From Chloroflexota bacterium (lineage in GTDB: Bacteria; Chloroflexota; Anaerolineae; Anaerolineales; UBA4823): DNA of 44,151 nucleotides. The number at the start of each line of letters is the position of its first letter. Position 1 is the stretch's first letter. A program made the translations under genes and the position numbers. The DNA is taken from assembly GCA_012516075.1 (NCBI GenBank), contig JAAYXE010000070.1, forward strand, positions 1-44,151, in the 5' to 3' direction. This document shows positions 1 to 9,420 of this stretch, one piece after another. The notes under the pieces are model-generated. The model did not search any database, was not told the DNA's origin, and saw nothing but the letters and a program-made list of their open reading frames with translations.

Positions 1-1215
1 CAGCAAATTCCACTGGCCGGCGGGGGAGCTCTGCCCGGGGTCGCGCGTGCCCAGGCTGAGGGCGCCGATGGTGCGCGAGCCGTCGTTGAGGGGCACGCAC
101 ATCCAGGCTCCCAGGCCGGGTTCCGGGGGCGTCAGGCCGCGCCGGCGGCACTCGCTCTCGAAGTCGTCCAGGCACAGCGCCCGGCCGCTGCGCAGCCCCT
201 CGAAATCCAGCCCGTCACCCGGGTCCAGCGGGCGGTTCTCGCGCTCCGGCCGGCGCTCATCGTCCACCAGGTAAAACGGATAGCTGGCGCGGCCGGTCTC
301 GGCGTCCCTGAGCAGCAGGCAGAAAAAACCGGCGGGGATCACACGGATGGTCTGGGCGTAGATCAACTCCAGGATATCGTCGAAATCGAGGGTGAAGTTG
401 ACCCCCTGCGCCACGCGTGTCAGCGTGTTCATCTCGTGCACCCGGCGCTCCAGGTCGGCGAGGGCCCGGGCGCCCTCGATGGCCGCGGCCGCCTGGTCGC
501 AGACCTCGAGCAGATAGTCTCCGGCGGCGGGGCTGAAAGGCTCCACCGGCTGCAGCGCCAGCCAGCCGACCAGCGCACCGCGCCCGGGCAGGGGGACAAG
601 CACCCGGCAGCCGAGCAGCGCCAGGCGCTCTCGCCCGGCCTGCAGGTCTTCCGGATACAGCGCTGAACCGGACTCGTCTGCAGCGATCCACAGCGGCTCG
701 CGGCGGGCGGACAGCGCCCGGACCAGCGGGCTGTCTGCGGCGAAGCGCAGGTCCGACGTCGGACGGCCGCTTTCATCTGCGGCGGCCGTGTAACCGCCGG
801 TCAGGGGGTCGAGCAGGAAGATGTGCAGCGCGGCAGGCCCCAGCGCAGCATGAATCTCATCGCGCAGCAGCGCCGTGATCGCCTCCGGATCCATCCCCTG
901 GGTGAGCGCCCGGCTGAAAGCCTGCAGGCGTTCCTCCAGGCGCCGGCCGCCCGGCGGGTAAAGCGCTTCGATGAGGCGCCGCAGGCGGGTGTGCAGCGGG
1001 TGCACCAGCAGCACGCACAGGGCAGTAAAAAGCCCGATCAGCAGCGGGTGATCGGGGCGGAACACAGCCAGTCCGGTCAGGCTGAGGGCTGCCGCCAGCA
1101 GGGCATACGCCAGGCCAGCCAGCAGAACCAGCAGGATGGATGCCGCATGGCTTGAAAATGTGTGCGGCAAATAGCGGCGCGCAGAGGCGCGCTGGGGGGT
1201 GGGGGCCATGCCCAT
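1..1215 (-). CDS. GAF-domain sensor protein, N-terminal part (truncated by window edge)
   Basis: An open frame runs from the ATG at 1215 off the left edge without a stop (405 codons seen). The N-terminus has two hydrophobic stretches (about residues 27-50 and 58-72), so it is probably membrane anchored with the rest cytoplasmic. Two GAF-like modules follow, at roughly residues 95-250 and 265-400. The second opens with a heptad-like linker and a segment 'NFTLDFDDILELIYAQTI' typical of GAF domains next to histidine kinases or GGDEF proteins. The output domain lies outside the window, so histidine kinase is likely but unproven. A second in-frame ATG lies at 1209; no strong ribosome binding site separates the two. 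It is not obviously co-transcribed with the upstream DUF4032 gene (46-nt gap), although both point the same way. The missing C-terminus reflects the window cut, not a mutation. Confidence 0.7.
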   Translation of the reverse strand, partial: MGMAPTPQRASARRYLPHTFSSHAASILLVLLAGLAYALLAAALSLTGLAVFRPDHPLLIGLFTALCVLLVHPLHTRLRRLIEALYPPGGRRLEERLQAFSRALTQGMDPEAITALLRDEIHAALGPAALHIFLLDPLTGGYTAAADESGRPTSDLRFAADSPLVRALSARREPLWIAADESGSALYPEDLQAGRERLALLGCRVLVPLPGRGALVGWLALQPVEPFSPAAGDYLLEVCDQAAAAIEGARALADLERRVHEMNTLTRVAQGVNFTLDFDDILELIYAQTIRVIPAGFFCLLLRDAETGRASYPFYLVDDERRPERENRPLDPGDGLDFEGLRSGRALCLDDFESECRRRGLTPPEPGLGAWMCVPLNDGSRTIGALSLGTRDPGQSSPAGQWNLL

Positions 1216-1261
1216 ATTTTAGAGGATTTCGGCCCGGTCAGCGCCGAACCTGAAGATTCTG

Positions 1262-2479
1262 TTAACCCTGCCCTTCGGCCCGCCGGTAGTAGCGGATGAA
1301 ATCCTCCAGCGCAGCCTGGTGACCCACGTCGTGCTGTGCTTTCTCCGACAGATACCACTTGTGCTCCAGCAGCTGGCAGTACAGCTCGACCGGGTCGTTC
1401 TGATCGTCGGCCAGGGCTTTCAAATGCTCGATGGTGGGCTGGTAGATATACTGCACCCAGTGCTGGGCGGCCACGCTCAGCGGGGTGCTGCGGTTGTTCT
1501 GGCGCGCAAGGGTGGCCTGCACCTCGAGGATCTCGTTCATCATCTGGCGCGCCTGACCCTCCTCCGCCTCCAGCCCGGTCAGGCTGTAGAGCTGGTCGCG
1601 GTGGAAGTTGCGGTCGGTGACCACCGCGCGCAGGTGCAGGTGACTGCCGCCCTCCCCGCTGGTCAGCTCGACCTCGCCCACCGAGTAGCCCAGGCGGTTC
1701 AGGGCACGGATGCGCTCCTGAATGCGGTAGTGCTCGCCCGGTGTGATGATGTCTTCGTGGGTGATCTCCTCCCACAGCCGCTGGTAGCGCACGCGGATGT
1801 AGGCGCCGGTATCGCGCAGCGGGATTTCGGGGATCAGGCCGGCGAGCAGCCCCTGGGCCTTGAGGTCGGCCAGCTCGCCGTTGACGTTCTCCTCCATGAT
1901 CTCCAGGTCCTGGTGGCGCAGGACCGGCGGCAGGTGATCCATATGGAATTCGGCCGTCTCAGCGTCGACCAGATAGGCCTGCAGGGCGCCGGCATCGCGG
2001 CGGAAGAGCGTGTTTGAAAAGGAGCAGTCGCCCCAGTAGATGCCCACCAGGTGGAGCTGCACCAGCAGGCCGGCGATGGCGTCCAGCAGGTGTGCCCGGT
2101 AGCGCTCCAGGCCGCTGCGCATAAAGAGCATGCGGTACGGCAGCGAGTGCTCCAGGTAGCGGGTGATCAGTATGCTGAAGGGCCGCCCGCCGTTATGCGT
2201 CGAGGCGTGCCCCACCGGGGTGACCACCGGCAGGCGCAGCGCCTCCATGATCATCAGCATGTTGTATTCCTTCTCGGCCAGCCCGGGCGGCAGCTCTTTG
2301 AAGGCAAAGAGCGTCTTCTCTTCGCTGACGAACACCACCGGGTGGCGCGAGAGACCGCGCGGCAGCTCCTCGAGCTGCACCTGTTCATTCTTCCATTCAT
2401 CCAGCGGCAGGCGCCAGGGCAGGCTTAAAAATCCCGGGTTACCTGGCCGCAGAGAGATGGTGAGGGGAGATTCATCCAT
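1262..2479 (-). CDS. DUF4032 family protein with kinase-like N-terminal half
   Basis: 405 residues, full length for the DUF4032 family found in Actinobacteria and Chloroflexi. The N-terminal half (about 45-180) resembles small-molecule or lipopolysaccharide-core kinases: Lys61 in 'FAFKELP' could be the ATP lysine, Glu70/Glu71 the helix-C glutamate, Asp151 and Asn156 in 'GDCSFSNTLF' the catalytic loop, and Asp172 in 'VDAETAE' the metal-binding aspartate. The C-terminal half is the characteristic DUF4032 region, beginning around the segment reading 'EENVNGELADL'. Substrate and function are unknown. No convincing ribosome binding site precedes the ATG; a TACTAT hexamer lies about 5 nt upstream, so the message may be leaderless. 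Family assignment is from recognised sequence style; the kinase activity is inference. Confidence 0.8.
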   Translation of the reverse strand: MDESPLTISLRPGNPGFLSLPWRLPLDEWKNEQVQLEELPRGLSRHPVVFVSEEKTLFAFKELPPGLAEKEYNMLMIMEALRLPVVTPVGHASTHNGGRPFSILITRYLEHSLPYRMLFMRSGLERYRAHLLDAIAGLLVQLHLVGIYWGDCSFSNTLFRRDAGALQAYLVDAETAEFHMDHLPPVLRHQDLEIMEENVNGELADLKAQGLLAGLIPEIPLRDTGAYIRVRYQRLWEEITHEDIITPGEHYRIQERIRALNRLGYSVGEVELTSGEGGSHLHLRAVVTDRNFHRDQLYSLTGLEAEEGQARQMMNEILEVQATLARQNNRSTPLSVAAQHWVQYIYQPTIEHLKALADDQNDPVELYCQLLEHKWYLSEKAQHDVGHQAALEDFIRYYRRAEGQG

Positions 2480-2596
2480 AGGAAATAGTAATTACTGGAA
2501 AGGCCATACCAGAGCTCACCTGCCACCTTTCGCCCCCGGCTTCATCCCTTATAAGGGCTGGTTTTTAATCTCTCCATGGCCTCCAGACTTTTGAAC

Positions 2597-2664
2597 CCCG
2601 CAATCAGGCGCCCTTCGACCAAGCGGTCGTTCTTTGACCGCCGCTCCGGGTGCCTGGTTGCGGG
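2597..2664 (+). repeat. Palindromic repeat family A, copy 1
   Basis: The arms at 2597-2613 and 2648-2664 are 17 nt long and pair at 15 positions. The core keeps the family signature: TTCGACC after the left arm (2614-2620) and CCGCTCCG before the right arm. Confidence 0.75.
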
Positions 2665-2671
2665 ATTTATT

Positions 2672-2728
2672 GCCCGCAGGCCGCGTAGACCGAGCATGCG
2701 CAGCATGCCGTTCCAAGTGCCTGCGGGC
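2672..2728 (+). repeat. Palindromic repeat family A, copy 2
   Basis: Perfect 10-nt arms GCCCGCAGGC (2672-2681) and GCCTGCGGGC (2719-2728). The interior 'GAGCATGCGCAGCATGCCG' closely matches the interior of copy 3 near 7.36 kb. The TTCGAC box is degenerate here (GTAGACC). Confidence 0.75.
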
Positions 2729-2818
2729 GGAGCGATCGTGCTGCTGGGCCTTTGGGCAATCTGTATGGCTCGGAATGAATTTACTGATCCCTGCATAAAA
2801 AACCCACCTCTGTGAAGG

Positions 2819-4666
2819 TTACCCTCTGGATGTCTGCTCTCGTTCGTGGGCTTCCGCGGCCAGGCGGCGGGCTTCTTCCACATACGCCAGGCTCTGGTGG
2901 CGGAAGTAGGTGTTGTACAGCGTGGCATAATGCCCGCCGCGCTGCAGCAGCTCTTCGTGGTTCCCTTCTTCGATGATCTTCCCGTGGTCGAGGACGATGA
3001 TGCGGTCGGCTGCCTTCACCGTGGACAGGCGGTGGGCGATGATGATGCTGGTGGTGTTCGCCAGGATCAGGTTGAGCGCTTCCTGGATCTGCCGCTCGGT
3101 GAAGGGGTCGATGCTGGCGGTCGCCTCGTCGAGGATGAACACTGCCGGCTGCTGCACCAGCACGCGCATCAGGGATACGAGCTGGCGCTGGCCCATTGAG
3201 AGCAGCGCCCCGCGCTCGCCCACCTCGGTATCCAGCCCGTGGGAGAGCGTCTCGAGCCACTCGCCGCCGCCGATCTGGTTGGCCACATACTCGATCTGTT
3301 CACGGTTGGCCCCGCCCGGACAGGCATAGCAGATATTTTCTTCCACCGTGCCCGAGAACAGGAAGGGCGTCTGCGAGACGATACCGAGCTGGCGGCGGTA
3401 ATCGTTCAGATTAAAGGTGCGGATGTCGTGGCCGTCGATCAGGATGCGCCCCTTCTGGAACTCGTAGAAGCGGGCGATCAACCGGGCGATGGAGGATTTC
3501 CCCGCGCCGGTGTGACCCACCAGGGCCACCGTCTCGCCCGGGCTCACGTGCAGGTTGAAGTCCTCCAGCACGGTCTCCTTATCCGAATAGCGAAAGCAGA
3601 CGTTCTCGAAGCGGATGTCGCCGCGCAGCAGGGGCACCGGGCGCTGGTCCACCTGCACCACCTGCGGCTCGGCGTCCATCAGGGCGAAGATGCGCTCCGC
3701 TGCCGACAGACCCTGCTGCACCTGGGTCCAGAACGCGGACAGGTTGAGCACCGGGAAGAAGAAGCGGTCCAGGCTCTCCATGAAGAGGTACCATGAGCCT
3801 ACCGTCACGGTCCCGGCGGCGGTGGCCAGGCCGCCGAAGTAGAGCAGCAGGGCCGTGGCGATACCGCTCAGCGCGTTCAACGAGGGGAAGACCATCGACA
3901 GGACCATGCCGCGGCGCACGTTCACCCGGTACGACTGCTGGTTGGCGCGGTCGAACTCTTCGAAGATCAGGTGCTCCTGGCGGAAGTTCTTGGCCACGGC
4001 GATCCCGCTGACCGTCTCTTTGATCGTGGCGTTGACGTTGGCCATGGCGCGCATACCCTCGCGGGTCACTGCGCGGGCCATGCGGCGGAAGCCCAGCGCG
4101 GCCAGGAAGAGCACCGGCAGAAAGGCGAAGGTGAGCAGCGCCAGGCGCAGGTCGATGCGGATGAGGAAAACGGCCAGGATCAGCGACTGGATGAACTGCG
4201 AGATCAGATCGGTGACCAGCACCACCGTGTTGCCGAAATCCTGCGTGTCGGAAGTGATGCGCGAGACCACCTTGCCGGAGGCGAACTCATCGTAAAACGA
4301 CAGATCATGGGCCACGGCAGCCCGGAACGCCCCGGTGCGCAGGGCCAGGATGATATCGCCGATGATGCGCGCCACAATGCGGCGGCGCATCCAGTTGCTC
4401 ACCCACACGACGACGCCCGAAAGCAGAACCGCGCCGACCAGGATCAACATCTGACGCTGGGAGTAGGTGGCACTCAGCTCGTCGACCCCGCGCGCCACCA
4501 GGACGGGCACCGCCGCCCCGCTCGCCGAGATGAGCAGGATAAACACGGACACTGCGGCCAGCTGCGCGCCGAAAGGCCGGAAATAACTCACAATACGCCG
4601 CACCAGCTCCCGGTCGGAGTACTGGCGGTCGTAACGTTCGCTGTCTAAACCACTGAAGAAGCTCAT
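2819..4666 (-). CDS. ABC exporter half-transporter (partner A of a heterodimer)
   Basis: 615 residues with MsbA/LmrCD-like architecture: a six-helix transmembrane domain (about 30-320) followed by an ATP-binding domain (about 350-590). Walker A is GHTGAGKS at 384-391, the Q-loop is 'IVSQTPFLF', Walker B ends in the catalytic Glu514 ('[10 protein letters not shown]') and the switch His is at 545. The signature motif is degenerate: LSMGQ (489-493) instead of LSGGQ. Its ATG overlaps the stop of the upstream half-transporter by 4 nt (ATGA), and 'ACGGAGGTCAA' supplies a ribosome binding site, so the two are translationally coupled. In the predicted heterodimer this subunit gives the Walker A/B side of the competent ATP site. 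The cargo (lipid, peptide or drug) cannot be told from sequence. Confidence 0.9.
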   Translation of the reverse strand: MSFFSGLDSERYDRQYSDRELVRRIVSYFRPFGAQLAAVSVFILLISASGAAVPVLVARGVDELSATYSQRQMLILVGAVLLSGVVVWVSNWMRRRIVARIIGDIILALRTGAFRAAVAHDLSFYDEFASGKVVSRITSDTQDFGNTVVLVTDLISQFIQSLILAVFLIRIDLRLALLTFAFLPVLFLAALGFRRMARAVTREGMRAMANVNATIKETVSGIAVAKNFRQEHLIFEEFDRANQQSYRVNVRRGMVLSMVFPSLNALSGIATALLLYFGGLATAAGTVTVGSWYLFMESLDRFFFPVLNLSAFWTQVQQGLSAAERIFALMDAEPQVVQVDQRPVPLLRGDIRFENVCFRYSDKETVLEDFNLHVSPGETVALVGHTGAGKSSIARLIARFYEFQKGRILIDGHDIRTFNLNDYRRQLGIVSQTPFLFSGTVEENICYACPGGANREQIEYVANQIGGGEWLETLSHGLDTEVGERGALLSMGQRQLVSLMRVLVQQPAVFILDEATASIDPFTERQIQEALNLILANTTSIIIAHRLSTVKAADRIIVLDHGKIIEEGNHEELLQRGGHYATLYNTYFRHQSLAYVEEARRLAAEAHEREQTSRG

Positions 4667-6438
4667 TTGACCTCCGTGGTGTCTTCCGAGAAGATGCGCC
4701 GGTATGCTTCGGAGGTTTTCATCAGTTCTTCATGAGAGCCGGCTGCCGCCAGACGGCCCTTGCGCAGCACCAGGATGAGATCGGCCCAGCGGATCTGCGA
4801 AAGGCGGTGGGTAATGATGAAGGTGGTGCGGCCGCGGGCAGCGGTGTAGATGGCGCGCTGGATGCGGTCCTCGGTGGCGCTGTCGATGGCGCTGGTCGAA
4901 TCGTCGAGGACCAGGATGGGCGGGTTGGTCAGGAAAGCGCGCGCCAGGGCCAGGCGCTGGCGCTGCCCGCCGGAGAGCGTCACCCCGCGCTCGCCGATGA
5001 GCGTGTCGTATCCATCATTGAAGGAGCGGATAAACTCATCCGCCTGCGCCATACGGGCAGCGTTCTCGATCTCCTCGCGGGAGGCATCGCGGCGGCCGAA
5101 GGCGATGTTCTCGGCGATGGTGCGCGAGAAGAGGAAGATGTCCTGCTCGATGATCGAGATGCCGCGCCGCAGCGCCTCCAGGTCCCACTCGCGCACGTCC
5201 ACGCCGTCCACCAGCACCTGCCCGGCGGTGACGTCGTAGGTGCGGTTGATCAATTTGGTCAGCGTGGTCTTCCCCGAGCCCGTCTGCCCGACGATGGCCA
5301 CGGTCATGCCGGGTTCCACCTTAAAGGAGATGTCTTCCAGCGCCGGCTCGCCGCCCGGATAGGCGAAGGAGACGGAGCGGAACTCCACTTCGCCGCGCAT
5401 CGGCTGGCTGTACCCGGCCCGGTTCTGGTCCAGGTCGGTCTTGCGGTTGATCAGGTCCAGGATGCGAGCCGCCCCGGCGACCCCCAGCGAGACCTGGGAA
5501 TAGGCGAACAGGGAGGTGAAGGTGGGGAAGCCGAAGAGCGAGAGCAGGCCGAAGAAGGCCACCACATCGCCCACGCTCAGCAGCCCCTGGCGGTAGAGGA
5601 TCAGCGCGTGCAGCAGGCCGCCGGCCTGGGCCAGCCCCAGCAGCAGGAGGGGGATAAAGCGAGCTTCGATGTTCCCCTGCTTTACGAAGGCATCGCGGAA
5701 GCGCCTGGCGTTGCGGTCGAAGCGGCCCACCTCGGTCTCTTCCTGGGCCATGCTTTTCACCGTCTCGATGCCGTCGATGGCCTCGGCCAGGCGTGTGTTC
5801 ATCTGCCCGAAGGCACCGCGCACCCCCGTGGTGACCGGCTGCAGCTCGTGCAGGTACTGCCAGAGGGCCAGGAGATAAGACACCAGGAACAGCGCCGGCA
5901 CCAGCACCAGAGAAGGGTGGTAGCGCGGCGCAACGATCAGCGGCATAATCAGGAAGTTGAAGGAGCCCACCACCAGGTTGATCCCCGGGCTGAACATCAG
6001 GTTGATCTCGCGCACGTCGTTGGTTGCCCGGGCCATGGTGTCGCCCACCGGCTGCAGGCTGTGGAAGGACATGCCCTTGCCCAGCAGGCTGACGTACAGC
6101 TCGTGGCGGATGTCGCGCTCCATGCGCTGGCCGATCAGTTCGGCGCTGAAGTTGCGCGCGAACTGCAGCACGCCGCGCACGATCTGGGTGATGGCGATCC
6201 ACAGCGCAATGTTGACCAGCGCACGCAGATCCGGCTGCGGCCCGGAGATCACCTCCAGGGCCATGCCGATAAACACCGGCACCACGGCGGCCAGGGCCGC
6301 GTTGCTGAAGGCGCCTACCAGCATGGAGAGCACCAGCGGCCAGTGCCGCATGGTATGCGAGATGATCCAGCGCACAGGGCCGCGCCGGTCGGTCGCACGC
6401 TGTTCGGGTAAACTGAATTCAGTTGAAACAGCGGTCAT
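4663..6438 (-). CDS. ABC exporter half-transporter (partner B of a heterodimer)
   Basis: 591 residues with a transmembrane domain (about 35-320) fused to an ATP-binding domain (about 350-585). Walker A is GQTGSGKT (384-391), Q-loop Gln432 is in 'IIEQDIFLF', the signature LSGGQ (488-492) is canonical and the switch His is at 544. The residue after Walker B is Asp513 ('[11 protein letters not shown]') where active sites have Glu. This complements partner A, which has the Glu but a degenerate signature. The start is preceded by GGGGAATTGTGA. It is the first gene of the pair and overlaps the next by 4 nt. The arrangement matches heterodimeric exporters such as TM287/288 and LmrCD, with one competent and one degenerate ATP site. 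Confidence 0.9.
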   Translation of the reverse strand: MTAVSTEFSLPEQRATDRRGPVRWIISHTMRHWPLVLSMLVGAFSNAALAAVVPVFIGMALEVISGPQPDLRALVNIALWIAITQIVRGVLQFARNFSAELIGQRMERDIRHELYVSLLGKGMSFHSLQPVGDTMARATNDVREINLMFSPGINLVVGSFNFLIMPLIVAPRYHPSLVLVPALFLVSYLLALWQYLHELQPVTTGVRGAFGQMNTRLAEAIDGIETVKSMAQEETEVGRFDRNARRFRDAFVKQGNIEARFIPLLLLGLAQAGGLLHALILYRQGLLSVGDVVAFFGLLSLFGFPTFTSLFAYSQVSLGVAGAARILDLINRKTDLDQNRAGYSQPMRGEVEFRSVSFAYPGGEPALEDISFKVEPGMTVAIVGQTGSGKTTLTKLINRTYDVTAGQVLVDGVDVREWDLEALRRGISIIEQDIFLFSRTIAENIAFGRRDASREEIENAARMAQADEFIRSFNDGYDTLIGERGVTLSGGQRQRLALARAFLTNPPILVLDDSTSAIDSATEDRIQRAIYTAARGRTTFIITHRLSQIRWADLILVLRKGRLAAAGSHEELMKTSEAYRRIFSEDTTEVK

Positions 6439-6580
6439 TCACAATTCCCCATGTGTAAAAGTACCGGCAGGATAGACCGGCTTATTTTTCGCTGTACCCG
6501 CGAACGGTCTATTCGGGTGAAGCGCTCCCGGGCAGGTCTGGATGGAATGGTATTCTTCGCCCCAAATTACCTTTGTGCGC

Positions 6581-7297
6581 CTACGACACCGGTAATGAAA
6601 GTTCGTCCGGGAACGGCAGTTCTGCCGCCAGGCGGTAAGGACCGAATTTAGGCAGTTTCTCTACCGGCACCCGGCGCATGCGCCCGCTGCGCGGGGTGAT
6701 CTTGTAACACCCGCCGTTGCGGTGCAGCAGCGGGATAGCGCGGTGTCTGCGCCCGAAGATGCGCCGCATTACCGCCGAATGGTGACGGAAGTTCTCGCGT
6801 TCCTGCGGATAAGCCTCGAAAAGCTGCTCGAAGGCGGTGATGAACTGCTGCCGGTACTCCGCCGAGACCACGTGCAGGTTGCTGATCACCCAGCAGCGGT
6901 CCTCGAACTCCCAGTAGTACGACAGGCCCAGGAACCTCCCCTGGCGGTCCAGGTAAGGGAAAAAGGGGAAGGACCGGCAGGTCAGTGAGCGGAAGCTGCG
7001 CTGGCAGAGCAGGTGCCCCCGGCAGGCGATCAACACCTGCCCTTCCGGCGTCTGCTGGCGCAGGTAGTCGCTCTCGACCGGGTCCTCGCCTTCCCATTCA
7101 TGCCACAGGTCCGTGTGCGCCTGCAGGTACTCCCACTCATCCAGGTAGGCGGTGGGCACGGCGTGGCGCGTGTCGCAGCAGAACGGCACGCCGTGCTCGT
7201 TGTACGGCGCGCAGCGATCGCCGCAGTTCAGCGCGGCGATGGGCGCCTCGAAACCGGCGTACAGGCGTGCAAAATCAATGCGCTCACTTGCACACAT
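6581..7297 (-). CDS. Cysteine-rich protein, YkgJ-like (possible metal-binding)
   Basis: 238 residues, no signal peptide or membrane segment. The cysteines cluster in two groups: Cys25, Cys29, Cys40 and Cys41 near the N-terminus ('NCGDRCAPY', 'PFCCDT') and a second set near residues 93-108 ('ACRGHLLCQ', 'LTCRSFPFFPY'). The spacing recalls the YkgJ/CxxxCxxCC family thought to bind zinc or an iron-sulfur cluster. The central part is rich in aromatic residues. No Shine-Dalgarno sequence is visible before the ATG; TATCCT lies 7 nt upstream, so the transcript may begin at or near the start codon. The gene stands alone between the ABC exporter operon and a repeat-rich gap. The metal-binding role is inference; no enzymatic function is claimed. 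Confidence 0.65.
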   Translation of the reverse strand: MCASERIDFARLYAGFEAPIAALNCGDRCAPYNEHGVPFCCDTRHAVPTAYLDEWEYLQAHTDLWHEWEGEDPVESDYLRQQTPEGQVLIACRGHLLCQRSFRSLTCRSFPFFPYLDRQGRFLGLSYYWEFEDRCWVISNLHVVSAEYRQQFITAFEQLFEAYPQERENFRHHSAVMRRIFGRRHRAIPLLHRNGGCYKITPRSGRMRRVPVEKLPKFGPYRLAAELPFPDELSLPVS

Positions 7298-7344
7298 GGG
7301 ATTTAGGATACCACAAAACCATGAGGTGTGATGCTGCGCGGGGG

Positions 7345-7407
7345 TATGCCCGCAGGCCGCTTCGACCTAGCTTGCGCAGCATGCCGCTCCGTGCGCCTGC
7401 GGGCATA
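7345..7407 (+). repeat. Palindromic repeat family A, copy 3
   Basis: Perfect 13-nt arms, TATGCCCGCAGGC (7345-7357) and GCCTGCGGGCATA (7395-7407). The core has TTCGACC at 7361 and GCCGCTCCG just before the right arm. This is the best-formed copy of the family in the window. Confidence 0.8.
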
Positions 7408-7414
7408 TTGCCCC

Positions 7415-7486
7415 GCACCCAGGCGTCTTCGACCGGGCATACGGAGTATGCCGCTCAGACGGCCTGTCAGCCCGGTCGCAGGGTGC
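7415..7486 (+). repeat. Palindromic repeat family A, copy 4
   Basis: Outer arms GCACCC/GGGTGC and inner arms AGGCGTCT/AGACGGCCT enclose TTCGACCGGGCATAC and TATGCCGCTC. The pairing is imperfect, but the core signature is fully kept. It lies 8 nt after copy 3, so the two form a tandem pair like the one at 2.6-2.7 kb. Confidence 0.65.
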
Positions 7487-7534
7487 CTGAGCGCCTATAA
7501 CACCCAACCAGCCCCGACAGGCAAAACCCCCTCC

Positions 7535-7563
7535 TTGCCGGAGCGGGATTCTTGCCGTATAGT
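7535..7563 (+). promoter_or_regulatory. Candidate sigma70-type promoter for the UbiB gene
   Basis: TTGCCG (7535-7540), a 17-nt spacer and TATAGT (7558-7563). It lies about 40 nt before the ATG at 7604, which has its own AAAGGAG ribosome binding site. Confidence 0.5.
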
Positions 7564-7603
7564 ACAGGTACCCTGATCCGTCAAAGGAGCCCTGCAAACA
7601 ATC

Positions 7604-9301
7604 ATGCTCCGTGCACGCTACCGCCGCATCACCTTCTTCTTCGCCCGCATCCTGCTCAGCTTCGCCCTGTGGGACCTGGTCCTGCCGCGCCTGGGCCTGG
7701 GAGCATTTGCTCGCCGCACCCGGCCGGAGCGCCTGCGGCGCAGCGCGGCCGCATTCCGCCAGCTGGCGGTCAGCCTGGGCGGGGTGATGATCAAAGGCGG
7801 GCAGTTCCTCTCCACCCGGGTAGACGTGCTGCCCCTGGAGATCACCCAGGAGCTGGCTGGCCTGCAGGACGAAGTCCCGCCGGTGGACTTCCCCGCCATC
7901 CGGGGGGTGATCGAGGCCGAGTTCGGCCGCCCCCTGGAGCAGATCTTCGCCAGCTTCGAGCCGCAGCCGCTGGCCGCAGCCTCCCTGGGACAGGTGCACC
8001 GCGCTCAGATTACCGTCGAGACAGATGATGGGGAGGGCGGTGGAACTGAAGCGCAGCCCGCCCTGCTGCCGGTGGTCGTCAAAGTCCAGCGCCCGCAGGT
8101 GGAGGACCTGATCGCCACCGACCTGGCCGCCCTGCGCACCGTGGGCGGCTGGCTGCAGCGCTATCCCCCTATCCGCCGGCGGGCGGATGTCCCCGCCCTG
8201 CTGGAGGAGTTCTCCCAGATCCTGTACCAGGAGATCGATTACCTGGCCGAAGGGGGCAATGCTGAGACCTTTCAGGCCAATTTCGCCGGCGACCCGGGCG
8301 TGCGCGTCCCGGTGGTGTACTGGACGCACACCACGAAAAGGGTGCTCACCCTGGAGAACGTGTGGGCGATCAAGATCAACGATTACGAGGGCATCACCGC
8401 CGCGGGCATCGACCGGGCGGCGGTCGCTGCCCGGCTGCTGAACACCTATCTGCAGCAGATCTTTGAGGACGGGTTCTTCCACGCCGACCCGCACCCCGGG
8501 AACCTGTTCGTCCACCCGCTGGGCGAGGATTCACCCGAAGAGACCGAGGGCTGGGAGCTGACCTTTGTGGACTTCGGCATGACCGGACGAGTGCCGCCCA
8601 ACGTAAAAGCCGGCCTGCGCGAGATGCTGATCGGTGTGGGCACCCAGGACGCCGCCCGGGTGGTGCGCTCTTACCAGACGCTGGGCATTTTGCTGCCGGA
8701 GGCGGATACCGGGCTGATCACCCGCGCCACGGAGGAGGTGTTCCAGCGCTACTGGGGCAAAACGATGACCGAGCTGACCTCCATCAGCCCGCAGGAGGTG
8801 CGCGCGCTGGTGCTCGAGTTCCGCCAGCTGCTCTACAACCTGCCCTTTCAGCTCCCGCACAACCTGATCTTCATGGGCCGGGCGGTGGGCATCCTGGCCG
8901 GCATCTGCACCGGCTTGGACCCGCAGTTCAACGTCTGGGACCACCTGGCGCCCTTTGCGCGCAAGCTGATCGCCGAGGAGGCGCGCCCGGCGGCGGAAAA
9001 TGTGCTCAGAGAGCTGGGCGACCTGGCGCGCGTGCTGGTGGCGGCGCCGCGCCGCGTGGACCATGTGCTGGAGCAGATCGAGCGCGGCGAGGTGGCCGTG
9101 CGCGCCCCCGAGGTCACCCGCGAGGTGCGCCAGATGGAGCGCGCCATCCGCCAGGTGGCGGTGGGCATCATCTTCGCCGCCCTGCTGCTGGGCAGCGTGC
9201 AGCTCTACCTGTCGTCGGCCAGCCCGTTCTGGCAGGTACTGCTGGCCGGCGCTGTGCTGAGCCTGGTGTGGGTGTTCGTGGAGGGAATCCGGAAGGGGTA
9301 G
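7604..9301 (+). CDS. UbiB/ABC1 (ADCK) family atypical protein kinase
   Basis: 565 residues, typical for bacterial UbiB/AarF proteins. The family-defining KxGQ motif is at residues 64-67 ('MIKGGQFLS'), followed by the Ala-rich loop 'AAASLGQVHRA' that replaces the glycine-rich loop, an ATP lysine in 'VVVKVQRP', the catalytic-loop motif 'FFHADPHPGNLF' and the metal-binding 'VDFGMTGR'. Two hydrophobic segments close the C-terminus (about 520-560), giving a membrane anchor. Members support isoprenoid-lipid (quinone) synthesis or other lipid homeostasis through ATPase activity rather than conventional phosphorylation. The nearby complex I genes make a link to quinone metabolism plausible, but that is inference. 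The start is set by AAAGGAG about 13-15 nt upstream. It is monocistronic, with 119 nt before the next gene. Confidence 0.9.
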   Translation: MLRARYRRITFFFARILLSFALWDLVLPRLGLGAFARRTRPERLRRSAAAFRQLAVSLGGVMIKGGQFLSTRVDVLPLEITQELAGLQDEVPPVDFPAIRGVIEAEFGRPLEQIFASFEPQPLAAASLGQVHRAQITVETDDGEGGGTEAQPALLPVVVKVQRPQVEDLIATDLAALRTVGGWLQRYPPIRRRADVPALLEEFSQILYQEIDYLAEGGNAETFQANFAGDPGVRVPVVYWTHTTKRVLTLENVWAIKINDYEGITAAGIDRAAVAARLLNTYLQQIFEDGFFHADPHPGNLFVHPLGEDSPEETEGWELTFVDFGMTGRVPPNVKAGLREMLIGVGTQDAARVVRSYQTLGILLPEADTGLITRATEEVFQRYWGKTMTELTSISPQEVRALVLEFRQLLYNLPFQLPHNLIFMGRAVGILAGICTGLDPQFNVWDHLAPFARKLIAEEARPAAENVLRELGDLARVLVAAPRRVDHVLEQIERGEVAVRAPEVTREVRQMERAIRQVAVGIIFAALLLGSVQLYLSSASPFWQVLLAGAVLSLVWVFVEGIRKG

Positions 9302-9420
9302 GGTTGACCTCTGTCACCTCGATACATGATTTTCATCCATTGCGAAGGCCCGTAAATCCGGGTAAAGTTAATTTGTACCGAATTTCACAATATCCTGTCG
9401 ACCAAATTGGAGTAACCTGA

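Larger units (their letters stand above)
2480..2818. other. Intergenic region with two palindromic repeats
   Basis: This 339-nt gap lies between the start of the DUF4032 gene and the end of the ABC exporter operon. It holds a 12-nt perfect palindrome (CCCTTATAAGGG, 2546-2557) and two adjacent copies of the dispersed palindromic repeat called family A here (2597-2664 and 2672-2728). I see no credible gene; the short open frames on both strands simply read through the repeats. Confidence 0.6.
7298..7603. other. Intergenic region with two family A repeats and a promoter
   Basis: This gap of about 306 nt separates divergent genes. It contains family A repeat copies 3 and 4 (7345-7407 and 7415-7486) and, nearer the UbiB gene, a sigma70-like promoter. 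No gene is apparent. Confidence 0.6.

Noticed and set aside
2542..2928. A 128-codon minus-strand frame across the gap after the ABC operon
   Set aside because: It reads through two palindromic repeats and into the real exporter gene in another frame. Composition is that of non-coding sequence.
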